64,000 nucleotides of DNA, taken from NCBI GenBank assembly GCA_947652605.1, contig OX393577.1:61466108-61530107 (forward strand). Direction: 5' to 3'. The first letter of the stretch is position 1. Every line of letters begins with the position of its first letter. The stretch comes from Elmis aenea (taxonomy: Eukaryota; Arthropoda; Insecta; Coleoptera; Elmidae). A program made the position numbers and the translations under genes. Under the pieces are notes generated by a model that made no database searches, had not been told where the DNA came from, and saw only the letters and a program-made list of their open reading frames with translations. Of this stretch, positions 11,077-22,802 are shown one piece after another.

Positions 11077-12565
11077 CTACCTATTACAGGACCAAATGAG
11101 GATGGAATATCATCTAAAGTATTTAAAGATTCAATGTGTGTAATCGGTAATAGGTTATTAGACATAATTAACTTGTCGCTGAGAAAAGGAATCTTTCCAG
11201 AAAACTGGAAAACATCAACTATTATACCTATTCAGAAAGTACCTAACACTAAATTATGTCAAAACTTGAGACCAATCAATACATTGCCCGTTTACGAAAA
11301 AGTTTTAGAGCTAATTGTTAAAAGGCAAATTCTAGAATATTTACAGATTAATGATGTGATAGTGGATAACCAGTCGGGTTTTCGCAGTGGACATTCTTGT
11401 GAATTAGTGCTTCAGAATATTTGTGATCTGTGGTTTAGAAATATGGAAAATGGTGAAATAACACTAGCTGTATTTTTGGATTTTCGTAGAGCCTTTGAGA
11501 CGATTAATAAGGAATTATTAATGAAAAATTAGAAAAAATTGGGATGTGAGGTAGCATTGTCTTGGTTTAAATCATACTTACAAAATAGACATCAAAAAGT
11601 TAAATATAATAGAACTATATCATCTTGTTTAAAAACCACACATGGTGTACCACAAGGAACCGTTCTGGGTCCTCTGCTTTTTGTTGTTTATATAAACGAT
11701 ATGGTTAAATACGCCAAACATTGTTAAATAAAAATGTTTGCGGACGATACAATGTTGTTTGTTAGTGGATTTAGAACAATTGAATTAGTAGATAAGATGA
11801 ATTTAGATCTAAGTAATATTTATAAATGGCTATGCGATAATAATTTATGTATTAATGTTGATAAATCCAAATTTTTGATTTTGGGAACCAAACACATTAT
11901 CTATAAAACAACTATTTATAATGCTAATCTGGATATAAAAATTAGCAACACTAATTTAGAAAGAGTAACCGAAATTAAATACCTTGGTGTTATATTAGAT
12001 GAAAATTTAACGTTTAAGTTACACACAAAATACATGATGAACAAAATTTCCAAAAAGATTTTTCTCTTCAAAAAATGTAGCAAACACATTAGTATGTACA
12101 CTAGAGTTTTACTGTATCTAAAAAACAATAACAGCTCCTCATTTTGAGTTTTGCGCTTCATTACTTATTCATTTAAATAAAAATGAGCTTCAACAATAAC
12201 AGAAATTACAAAATCGCGCCATGCGCACTATTTTAAGGTGTTCAATTCATTCCCCTATCAAGGTTATGTTAAATACACTTCAATTTATGAGTATTAATCA
12301 GAGAATAATATTTAGAACATTAGAGCTAGTTTTAAAAATTAAATTACAAAAAACACCAAAATATCTGTATGAAAATGTAAAATTAGTCCATGAGATCCAC
12401 ACTTATAAAACTAGACATAGGCTTGATTTCGTTATAGAGAAATGCACTAAAAGTCAAACTGCTCGTTCGTTATTTTATCAAGGTTTTAAAATATTTAATA
12501 ATTTGCCGCATCAAGTCGAAATATGTAATAATTATAAGGAGGGTATTAAATTAATTAAGAAGTAG
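11077..12565 (+). pseudogene. LINE (non-LTR retrotransposon) reverse transcriptase, 5'-truncated and broken
   Basis: Encodes most of a reverse transcriptase that would copy element RNA at a nicked target. Seen in frame 1: a PNEDGISSKVFK start of the RT domain (~11092), NQSGFRSGHSC, the first catalytic-Asp motif AVFLDFRRAFE (~11470), [19 protein letters not shown] (~11645) and the second catalytic motif FADDT (~11737), then KYLGVILD. The C-terminal part (APHFEFCASLL, FNNLPHQVEICNN) is in frame 2. Breaks: in-frame stops at 11530 and 11725, a frameshift near 12124 and a stop at 12197. No endonuclease domain is present, so the copy is 5'-truncated as LINEs usually are. Sequence style fits the CR1/Jockey group (inference). 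A 3' region with AATAAA near 12713 follows. Confidence 0.92.
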
Positions 12566-12720
12566 GTATGTATTAGAACACTATTAAACTATTATTTTAG
12601 ATATTTAGAATTTAGAAGATTTTTATATTTTTATTTTATTTCTATCATTTTTACTTGTATTATATTTACTATTACCTACGTAAATTATGTTACAATGTAA
12701 TAGCAATTGCTAAATAAAGC
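12566..12720 (+). mobile_element. Probable 3' UTR of the LINE
   Basis: Follows the last codon of the RT pseudogene; very AT-rich, with a CTAAATAAAGC string near 12710 that could be the poly(A) signal. The exact 3' boundary and target-site duplication could not be placed. Confidence 0.5.
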
Positions 12721-14599
12721 TAACTTAAGATGATTCGAAAGACAGGCAAAAATGGAAAATAGGAAGAGATACCGTAATCTATATTGCATGTGTAGGTTAG
12801 TTAACTCATTACTGTTTATTTCACAGAAAACACTCAATAAATTTTTAAAAACGTCGTTATGTAGGCTTGAGAACAATACAGTTACGTTAAATTCGAACAG
12901 CATTTTAACAATTTATTAAAAATGTGTAACTTAAATATAAATTTCACGTTTGTACGGTCATACTGTTACTTTGATTAGTGTGATAAACTCGAACTGCAAA
13001 TATTATACAACCAATGATCCCATTTAATGCAGTTAAAAAATTAAAGTTGTGTATACTTTATGGACTTTACAATTAAAAATTTAAAAATGAACTGCTATAA
13101 AATTAATATGCGCGCAGCGTACTAACCATAAAACTGCTGTAAACTGCGAGACACGTATTTAATGTCCTAACAAAAAATTTACCATTGTAAATAGTAATTT
13201 ACGGTTACTGGTAGTAAGATATTAAGACGAGTATGTCAGTACTTGTTACTTCAAACCATAACCATATATCACTGGCACTGCCCATCTGACCCTATGTTTA
13301 ATAAACATACCTCAGGCCTCGGGGATGTCATACGCCTGGTTTAAAAACACAACATTTTAAACAATGCGTTTCCTTTTACACTACAGGCAAGCCAAACAAA
13401 TTAATACCGAAAACATGCTCGAGCAAACACGGCAAAAATTTCAGCAGCATCACTGAAATTCAGACATAATGGAAGCCGGACAAAACAACAACAAAAAAAA
13501 AGCCTAATAAGTCATTATAAAGCCATTTATTTTAACAGATGAACGATTCCTTAATTAGGTTTGGTTCCCTCAATTGTTTGATGTTGTTTGCCGTTTGTTT
13601 TCCAGCAAGATTACATGAGAAATAGGAGATAATAAAATTGGGGAAGCAACAACTTTATACGAAAATTAGAATATAATAAACAAGCTAACAAAAAGATTCT
13701 GTGATTAAATAAACATGAGCTATTTGTGATTTCTATTTGTAAACGCGTTTTGAGTTGCTTGCATAAAACGGATACTCAATTCAGCAATTCAGCAAGTAGA
13801 AGCTGGCTGTAACGCATCAAGGGCGGACATTGAGCTTGTTACCGGTCCAAGTGACGGATTGCCAATAATAGTCTGATAAATAGGGCAACGGCACATCACA
13901 TTTTGACGTGAAGTAAGTAAATCTCAATGCAGTTGATTTATCAGTTGGCTAGAACTTACTGAAGGTGAAAATTGCCTATAAATATGTCATGAATTTCTTG
14001 TGCTGATTTTGTTTGACGGCAAAGACGAATGGCAAACGTCACCAACAAATTTATCCTTATCCGTTACTGAAAATACGTATTATTCGCACTTAGGAACATA
14101 ACGATCGCCCCTGTCTGCGTCATGATGTATTATATGCCCAGGTGTAGATGTCCCAGTGCGTAGGTGCGATCTTAGCAACCGCCGGACAAGCTTAATGAAT
14201 TTTAGAACAATTTTCCCTTCTGCGGACATAAAGTAAATGATAGATGAATGGCAAAGTTACAGATGGTAGAGCGAATTCCTTGCTCAAACTAAATCTTCCA
14301 GTGTCACACAAAGTTATTTCAAGCATCATTTTAGGCTATAACTATCATAGTTATGTTACCACAGGCCAAAATTTTACGAAAATATTACAATAAATCAGCG
14401 TTTGCCAAAGTAAGGTACGCGTACCACCAGGGTTTTCAAGAGATAGATACATGGAAGAATTTAGCATTTTTTTAGCTGTAGAAAAGTAGCTTGATAGAAT
14501 AGTACTATTTAAAACTAACACAAATTAGTCCTATCTTCGTCCAGAGGGGTACACGCCGCTAAGATTGAACATTCAAAAGGGGCACAGGATGGTTGTGAG
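12721..14599. other. Mixed-composition DNA, no gene seen
   Basis: No protein motif or repeat recognised. The part from about 13250 to 14300 is less AT-rich and shares no repeat family with the rest of the window; it could hold regulatory sequence, but nothing shows this. Confidence 0.45.
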
Positions 14600-15782
14600 C
14601 AGGGACTAAAAACGAAAAAAATTTCGTTCGTTTCTGTTCGGAACGAAATATATCGTTTTCGTTCTTTTCGTTCTAACCGAAAAAATTCCTTTTTCGTTTT
14701 CGTGAACCGAAATAATAACGGTTAAGACCAGTTGTACAATTTTTTTTGTCGTCAAAAAACGAGGACTTTAATTTTTTTTTCAAGTCACTACAACCCTCTA
14801 TAAATACGATTACAATATTTGCGTTTCCACTAAAATATATACGATGACGATGGGTTTTAATGCTCACGGACAGCATATTTTAGACTGGCGAACCGCCGCC
14901 ATATTAAATTTACCAAATTTACCCATCAACATTTAACCATTTTATTTAGTATAACACCCGTAAGGTGCAAAAATACAACTTGATTAGTTTAAATTGAACA
15001 CACGATTTTTATTAAAAAATATAAAAATACAGCAGTGCTGTTTTAAGTTTGTTTTAGTACTAAAAATCTATGAATATGAATAAAATTAGATCCTGCTGTA
15101 AATGTTTAAAAAGACAAAAGAATTAATTTAAGTGGATAGTTCACTAAATGTTCCCATGAATGTTATAAATAAAAAAGATATTAGGAGAAAACTTATATTA
15201 AGTCTAAACGCAAATAAAACATACACATTAATAATATATAAAAAATTAACTTGAAATATACTTTAACTTAATAGTTTGTACATACTGCACAATATACATT
15301 TTCACAATCCATTCAATCTTACTAGCAACACATCAGACAATAAATCTTCTTTTACATTAGTCCTTTTCGAAGTAAGAGTAAATTTTACTTTTGTTAACTC
15401 TATAAACGCAAATAAAACATACACATTAATAATTTATATCCAATCAAGAAAATATCTGTACCGGTTCTTGTGTTACACGAAATTGCAAGTATAAACAATA
15501 AAGTTGTTAATACATATTCACGTAAATATATGGAGAAAAGTGAAGCTCACTTATTTCAAGTGAGATTTTTTACTGCCTCGTGGAGTCTCCCCAGCATAGA
15601 AGGTGAGTTCGTGTTTGTGTTTAACAAATATAAATAGTGATAAAACCGGTTAAAACCGGTTTTGGAAAATATTTATTTCGTTTTCGTTCTTGAACGAAAA
15701 ATAATAAATTCGTTTTCGTTCTTAAATAAATTTCGGTTAATTTCGTTTAACGTTTTCGTTTACGGTCCGTTCTCAGTCCCTG
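14600..15782. mobile_element. hAT-type non-autonomous element with 8-bp duplication
   Basis: The ends are CAGGGACTAAAAACG and, inverted at the right, CAGGGACTGAGAACG. The flanking 8-mers GTTGTGAG (14592-14599) and GTTGTGAA (15783-15790) match at 7 of 8 positions, the hallmark duplication length of hAT elements. Subterminal regions (14610-14720 and 15660-15770) are crowded with CGTTTTCGTT-like words, probably transposase binding sites (inference). The 1.18-kb interior has no recognisable transposase, so it would need one in trans. Confidence 0.9.
15205..15433. repeat. Direct repeat pair inside the hAT element
   Basis: A 31-bp string beginning TAAACGCAAATAAAACATAC occurs at 15205-15235 and again at 15403-15433, 198 bp apart, both within the hAT element. 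Confidence 0.8.
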
Positions 15783-17039
15783 GTTGTGAATTTGGTAATT
15801 GGTAAACGCTGCAATAAACAATACAAGATTAAAGCAGCAATGTTTTTCAATAATTGTTTAACCCCTTAATGTATATATATATATATATACTACGCAAATT
15901 CTGATTGACTGATTGTTCTTAATAAACTTGTATATTGAGTTAAACGAACACGTTTTCCAATGGCAGACTTTACAGCCGACCCACGATAAAGTAGTCACCA
16001 ACAAAAGATTGATAAATACTTAAATTACTGAAGTAAATCTTTTTTATTACAACTTTGTACAAAAATCACTTATCTTTTCATCGGAAAATTTCTTATAATT
16101 TATAAAACTAATTATGATTTTTCACTTGATTTTGAAAGACAATGGGTCATTAAGACCAAACCTTTTCCAATAACGAATCAATTTAATTAAAGATACAAAC
16201 AAAACTTAACCTAATTTTTATACATTCTCATTTTAAATACAAATATTTACTCTTAGTGCATCTAAAAAGTTTTTAGTACGACGTATAGCTAAACTCGGTA
16301 ATTTAAAACTGTTATTAAAAAGGCAAACAATGTGTCTCGTACAAATTCTATTGCTTTGTTTGTTTTATGTGTCAGTAATAAATTAGAAATGCTTTTTATT
16401 CAAAATGTTTAGTAAACTCGCTACAATTAAACTAACGGAGTGCCTCTACGAACGCCGGAAAAAAAATCTTTCTAGTCCACAATTTACCGCTAAGTTTTAA
16501 TGTTTTAAAATCGTGCAGGTATGCGTAGTTATATTCGCAATTTTAAATCTTAGTATATCTCATTAAGCGGTCTACAATCCTAATAAAGAGAATCGTTTGA
16601 TCTCATAAAGCACACAAACGACAATTTATTTTTATTACTCTCCATACAATTACATTCGATTAGTAAACATATTTGTCAGACCAGTATTTGCCCGCGAGTT
16701 GTTTCAAAAGGCAAACAAAATGCCGTGCGGAACAATTGGCTTTCAAAACAAATGACGTATAAACACATGGTTAAGGGCTATATATCGTTAAAAAGCTATT
16801 TGAGGGCGCTTTGCGTGAATAGTAAGCACATTGCTATTCCAGGTACAATAGATGTCCACCGTTATTCACAAATCCATTGTATTTTTTATGCGATACGTTT
16901 AATCGATTAGCCTTAATTTTGCTATTAATATGGAAATCATTTTATGGCAGCGTTGAATAATACTGTAAGCTGTGGAGGTGTGGCGCATGTTTATAAAATG
17001 TATTTTAAACAAATTAAAGCGAGTTTAATTTTGGATTTT
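15783..17039. other. AT-rich DNA with a (TA)n microsatellite
   Basis: A (TA)9 run at 15872-15889. Nothing else recognised; the frame at 16725-16910 has no family features. Confidence 0.5.
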
Positions 17040-17575
17040 AAACTAGAAATTTCTCGAAAACAGTTGCTCAAAATAAAATTGCTCGAAAAATTGTTCCTCC
17101 AATGGACAGTTCCTCGAAAGCCTAGTTGCTCGAATAATAATTTCTCGAAAACAAAATTGCTCGAAATAATGAAATAAGTTACTGTATAGTATTCTTCCCG
17201 CACAATCGTGATTGCAAAATTTTGAGTACAACGTAGATATTACAGGATATCTTTGCAGTCTTGCTAACAACATTGGTTATTAAGTGTACCTATATGTATT
17301 TGTAAATAAATTTAAATACATTTTCTAAGTGTAAACCAATGTAAACAACATTTTGTATTTATATCTATAAATTGAATACATTTTCTTTAAACAACTTATT
17401 TCATTATTTCGAGCAATTTTGTTTTCGAGAAATTATTATACGAGCAACTAGGCTTTCGAGGCACTGTCCATTCGAGAAACAATTTTTCGAGCAATTGATT
17501 TCGAGCAATTTTCTTTCGAGCAACTTTTTCCAGCAATTTTCTCCAAACCAACTAGAATATCGAGTAACGGTTCCA
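17040..17575. mobile_element. Fold-back element with TTGCTCGAAA repeats
   Basis: Left arm about 17040-17180 and right arm about 17393-17575 are reverse complements over at least 140 bp. Each arm is built from repeated words of the type TTGCTCGAAA and TTTCTCGAAA at 15-25-bp spacing. The spacer (~210 bp) is plain AT-rich DNA. Frames at 17043-17273 (-) and 17372-17581 (+) share a peptide (LFHYFEQFCFREIIIRATR) only because the arms are copies. Outer ends and any duplication could not be fixed. Confidence 0.8.
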
Positions 17576-18310
17576 CTTTAGATAGCGCCGTTGTTTCCGG
17601 TCAAAACCGGTCATTTTCGATTGATAATATACAATGTCCTGTTGCAATTTATTTCGAAATCTACCTTTTAAAACAATCTTTAGTTGTTTTTTAATGGATT
17701 TCCTAACTACATGAGCCCGTGATGTATACGTAACGGAAAGAACGATAACTTCCGCGGACGCACTTCCTGTGCGATCAAAGAATCGCGGTGGAAGGCCTTA
17801 AGACTTACGGTATAAGTGGTCGATAAATGTGCGTTCATCAAACACAGAAACAGCACAGAGAGGAAATTTAGTTAATAAGCTACAACACCTAAAACCCATA
17901 ACTCATACCACAACCTGCCTAATTTCTGCTTTGAAAACGGATATCCTGACATATTTCAGACCCAATGGCGTCCAAGATATGCATAAATTTATCGATATAT
18001 TTCACACCTGTAGTGGTATTACTAATGTAATTTATTGAACTCTAAATCAAGTTAGTTGCGAAATTTATATCGATGAAAACACCATTTAAGGCAACTGAAT
18101 TTAGATCGAAAATTTTGGACCATTCCTGCTATATTTTACAAGGCATAATTCTACACAAATTATTACTTTTTTTACAATCTATTAAAGCTGCTGATCTTTT
18201 CAATTACTTTGCGAAAAATTTAGTTATTACAGTGCAACCAGCAATTACAAAGTGTTGCTTATCTGTACCAAACTCTACACAACACCTTTACACAAAGTAT
18301 AACCCTGCTA
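17576..18310. other. Mixed-composition DNA, no gene seen
   Basis: Slightly GC-richer between 17580 and 17830. Frames at 17829-18038 and 18073-18417 show no recognisable motif, and the second runs into the next element. Confidence 0.45.
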
Positions 18311-19355
18311 TACAGGGTGGTCCACTTTTTAGTAGCAGGACTTTAACAGTCGATAGAAAAACTTATTTTAAAGCGAATATTTCATATCAACATGGGTCCA
18401 AAAACGCTTCATATTAAAGATATTTTTGAAAAAATATCCATAATGTTTAACCGTTTCTCAACCAGTAGTATGGTAAGCTTACAGGTTACCATAATCGGTA
18501 AAAATGTCAAGTCCCACAAGCAACCAGTGGCGGAGTTGTGGGGGTTCAGTATCAACAAATTTTATAAAAAACTAGTACAGCCCTGTTCAAAGTCAAACTC
18601 GAACCTGTTTTTGGGTAGAGCATTTTATTCTACATAAAAAGTGTTTCTTCACTTTTCTTGGTATCTGCCACCGTTGGGCGCCAAATTTGATTTATTTTAC
18701 CATTTTCGCGAAAAATTTGCTCCCAAGTTCGATCAAAAACATAGCTAATATACGTAATAAAGAAGTAATTACCGATTTTTGAGGTTTTTAATAACAGAAC
18801 ATACTAATAATGAGGAAAGAAGTTCCGCTAAATTAACGACCAATGAGCATTTACTCTGCAAGTTGCAATTTTCTGCTTTTCGCAATATTTTTAGATCGAA
18901 CTTAGCAGCAAATTTTTCGCGAAAATGGTAAAATAAATCGAATTCCGCGCTAAACGGTGGCAGGTACGAAGAAAACTCAAGAGACACTTTTTGTTTAGAA
19001 TAAAATTTTCTATCCAAAAACCAGTTCGAGTTTGATTTTAAAAGGGTCCGTACTAGTTTTTTATAAAATTTATTGAAACTGAACCCCCACAACTCCGCCA
19101 CTGGTTGCTTATGAGACTAGAAATTTTCACAGATTGTAGTAACCTGTAAGGTGGTACTGTATACCAAATTTGGTTTGAATTTATTCACTGGTTGAAAAAC
19201 AGTTCAACATTATCGTTAGTTTTTCGAAAATTTCAACACCCTGTATCTTTAGAATTAAGCGTTTTTGGACCAATGTTGATATGAAATATTCGCTTTAAAA
19301 TAAATTTTTCCATCGACTGTTTAAGTCCTGCTACTAATAAGTGGACCACCCTGTA
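18311..19355. mobile_element. Palindromic MITE, family P3
   Basis: Ends TACAGGGTGGTCCACTT and GTGGACCACCCTGTA. Arms (about 18311-18600 and 19050-19355) are reverse complements, with matching blocks such as AACCAGTGGCGGAGTTGTGG and its mate near 19085. A further internal pair occurs around 18655-18760 and 18890-18970. An internal CACCCTGTATC at ~19236 repeats the terminal motif, as in P2 and P5. Frames at 18392-18637 and 18769-19101 are arm shadows. Confidence 0.9.
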
Positions 19356-20177
19356 GATTCTAGAAGTTTAAAGAGGCCGCTTTGATAATCGAAAAAAAAA
19401 TACATAAGACAAGCTCAGGTAACAAATAAGATTAGTAATAAGACTTTATCTGCATTATTTTAAAAGCACTAAGAATTTACTGCAACTATAAAAATTTAAA
19501 AAGATATGGAAAGACACTTGAACCGCAAAATGCCATACTGAGCAATAAACTAATATTCAAATGTTTTTAAAAGTTTTATGAACGTTTTTAGTGCCGTTAA
19601 CACAAATAAAATGAACGCGAAGATCACTAGATGATCTACCTACCTGGATCTTACTGTCCAGTTTACAGCAGCTTCGTAAAGTTTTATCTTTGTTTTATGA
19701 ATGTATAATAAAGCGTTTTACCAACCCCTATTTAGTTTTTAGCACTAACATGTATCTTAAACTATCTATCACTTTAAACCGTATCGACTATAAGTGCACT
19801 AAGGAAAATAAAATCTAAACTAATTTTCGTTTTACTGTTTAAAAACTGCAAGTCTAATAACACCTTCGTGTGTGTTTAGCAATTGTTTAAGTCATAAACT
19901 GCATATGTAATTAAAGTTGATTGGGTAAGACTAGGTACCCTAAGTAAGACCATTGCTCTGTATGATTTAAACGTTTTATGTGAAGAAATGTTTACTAATC
20001 ACATAGGTAAAAACAGACATTCGCGAGGAGACGAAAAACGAGGAGTACAGTTAAGACGTTAAGAGTTATAATTAACAAGGGAAGATTGGGGAGAAGCGAG
20101 GTACCGCTGTATGGTAAAAGCTGACAATATACCATTTTCTATGACCACTAATGTAAACCACTCTTACAGTACAGATC
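19356..20177. other. AT-rich DNA, no gene seen
   Basis: No motif or family recognised. Confidence 0.5.
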
Positions 20178-20352
20178 GCATGCATAGTAAGTGGGTCCTT
20201 ACGCACGGTAAGCAAAAAGCACAGTTTTTTTTAAAGGAAATGATCAAAATAGACTCACGTCAAACACTTTCTGCATGCCTAGTAAGTGAGTTATAACGCA
20301 CGGTAAGCATAACTCACACTTGTCTAGAAATGTAAAATTAGGCTTACGTCAA
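20178..20352. repeat. Imperfect tandem duplication, ~94-bp unit
   Basis: Two units starting at 20178 and 20272. Both contain GCATGC.TAGTAAGTG, ACGCACGGTAAGCA and end near ACGTCAAA. Confidence 0.75.
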
Positions 20353-20432
20353 AATTGACAAGACAACGTAATTACATGTGTATATTAGCCAAAAAGCTGT
20401 TATAATCGTATGTATTATGTGATCGTAGAAAA

Positions 20433-20515
20433 AGTAAGCTACATAACACGAGTTGTGAAGCAATTACGCACGAGTGCGTAACATGCTTCTTACAACTCTT
20501 GTTATGTGATTTACT
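20433..20515. repeat. 83-bp palindrome (hairpin)
   Basis: Arms of about 38 bp pair outward from ACGCACGAGTGCGT at the centre (about 20467-20480), through TGAAGCAAT / ATGCTTCTT-type blocks, to AGTAA / TTACT at the ends. It shares the ACGCAC word with the tandem duplication just upstream, so the two may be parts of one element. Confidence 0.8.
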
Positions 20516-21550
20516 ATTTTCACGCATATCTTTTTTTATTGTTACATACAACGATATTCAAGAATAAATAAATCGCTAAATAAAATTTGGAACACTTGTA
20601 AATTTAAGAAGGCAGTGTTTTTGCTAAATAAACTTGTTTAATTAGGCAACTTTACACATGTAAGCTAGTGCAAACTAATTTTAAATGCAAGTCAACACAA
20701 CTATTATGAGTTATATTTAAACTAAATTGTAAACAGGGTATTATTTACCGTAACGTATTTGGATTTCATTTATCTTGCAAAAGTTTCTAAAGCTTGGAGT
20801 CGCTTCGTTATACAAAATCGATTTGGACTGTAATAGCAGTCTTTGTTATCAGACTATATTGATAAATATTGTTAGACTAACATATTGCTCATCAAAAATA
20901 ACGATCGTTTATATTAACCTAAAATATTTAAAAAACAAACAAAAAAACTAGAAGTAATGAACAGAATACGATAATACGTTGGGCCTGGCTGTAACGAACT
21001 TGAAAATTTAACAAAATATTTAATAAATTGGAACCCATTTATTTTTGGACTATACAAATTCTTGCTGAAAACAAGTACAACTTGATTGATAAAATTTTGT
21101 TGTATTGTAGTTTTGTGCACCGAATGCTCTTGTTGGTTGGTATCCTGTCGATTCTTTACAGTTTTGCTTTATTCTTTTTAGACCAAAACAAACTGCACAC
21201 GCTCGATATATAGCAGGAGAGCAGTTTGTTTACTTCGGGTGATGCATTTTACTTTAAACCAATACCGAACACCTTGTGTTGGCTTTAATTCTATACATGT
21301 TTTAAAACACTTCTACTAGTGCACATCTGTAAAATACGTTGCACTGAATTTTGAAGGTATTTCATTAGCCGATTTGTTGCAAGACTTGAGCTTTTAGCTA
21401 ATCCCTCTATATACCTTAACTGACAAAATATAAGCCAAACCTGACTTTTTTAAAAATTGCAACCATAGTTGTGGCTAATGGTTCATTAACAAAAGTATTT
21501 TTTCTCGTTTCATTGATGTATGGGTTTACAGGTTAATTTTTAAAAATAAG
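20516..21550. other. AT-rich DNA, no gene seen
   Basis: Nothing recognised; two overlapping opposite-strand frames (20914-21120, 21028-21213) look like noise. Confidence 0.5.
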
Positions 21551-22241
21551 CAAGTTATAACAGTATTAATGTTTTTATAAAGTTCAATCAAAGTGTACAT
21601 GGAAAATAAACAAAACATTACATAAATAAACTAGCTCTACTTAATTAAACAAATAAGAAAAACTGAAAACTTTAATAGTTTAAACTATTTTTTATATTTT
21701 GTAATAATTTATGATATTTTACTAACTATTACTATTAAATCTAAGTTATTACTGCGTTCAAAGTATAACCCTCTCTCCATGGGCAAAACAAATTTTAGAT
21801 CTGTACTTTGCAGATGGTAATGTTTTCCTGAGCGTATGTTTTATTTTATTTGATGAATCGTTCTTTAAATAGCTAATCTGAACTCATCAATGGCATTCCC
21901 CTGTCTTTTTTAGATTAGCTGTTTGAAAGACAGTTCATCAAATCAAAAGAAATATGCCTAGGAGAACATTACTATCTACAAAGTGCAGATCTAAAATTTG
22001 TATTTTCCAGAGAGAGAGGACTATACTTTGAACGAATATTATAATTTAGATTCAATAGTAATATTACCTAACTGAAAAATCATAAATAATTACGAAACGT
22101 AAAAAATATCTTAAATTATTAAAGTTTTTAGTTTTTTTATGTGTTTAATTTAGTAGTGCTAGTTTATTTAGGTAGGTATTGTTTTGTTTTCTTTCCATGG
22201 CCACTTTGATTGAACTTTATAAGAACAATAATATTGTTATA
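21551..22241. mobile_element. ~690-bp palindromic fold-back element, family unknown
   Basis: A long inverted repeat. TATAAAGTTCAATCAAAGTG near 21578 is matched in reverse at about 22205-22224, GCAGATGGTAATGTTTTCCT near 21810 is matched around 21962-21985, and pairing continues to a centre near 21890. The ends are AT-rich and do not carry the TACAGGGTG terminus, so this is a different family from P1-P5. No coding capacity. Confidence 0.85.
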
Positions 22242-22802
22242 TTTAAGTCAGTCTGTATATTAAGAGAAATAAATAAGTAACAAAAGCAGTGCTATTAAAA
22301 TTCGATTACCTGAATATAAATTTTAATTAGAACTTGCTTTATCAACAACCCTGCTGGAACGATGGCGAAACAGAATTTTTTTTTTTAAGTCCTACGAAAT
22401 AATTAGTTCTTTTCACGTCTATGCGTAACAAATTAAACAATAAGGCATTTTCTTACCTAACAAAGCTACAAAACTCCGCGTTATGCGTATTCAAAATTTT
22501 AACTAAAACGCCGACACACTACAGAGGTTTTCAACAATGTTTTGTGGATTTTGTCTTGTTATTCACAAAAGCAACTCCGACTTGACATAATGAAACACAT
22601 TCCAGTTTCCCGAACTTTAAACAAAGGATTCCGACTAGAAACAAGAATATGCGAAGTTGTTTCCGTAAATGCGCTAGCCTGGAGTGAAATCAAAATGACA
22701 TTCTTGTAGGGCATATTAAAAGCAAAATGAAAACTTCGGTGATGTTTTTTAGAGCTAGACATTAACTTTAATTACTTATATTGACACTTTCCTTATTTAT
22801 AT
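22242..22802. other. Mixed-composition DNA, no gene seen
   Basis: Nothing recognised. The minus-strand frame at 22559-22762 has no family features. Confidence 0.45.

Noticed and set aside
17043..17581. Two opposite-strand reading frames sharing the peptide LFHYFEQFCFREIIIRATR
   Set aside because: The arms of the fold-back element are reverse complements, so the same peptide appears twice automatically.
20433..20515. Calling the palindrome a microRNA gene
   Set aside because: No known insect microRNA seed was recognised in it and the near-perfect pairing is more typical of an inverted repeat.
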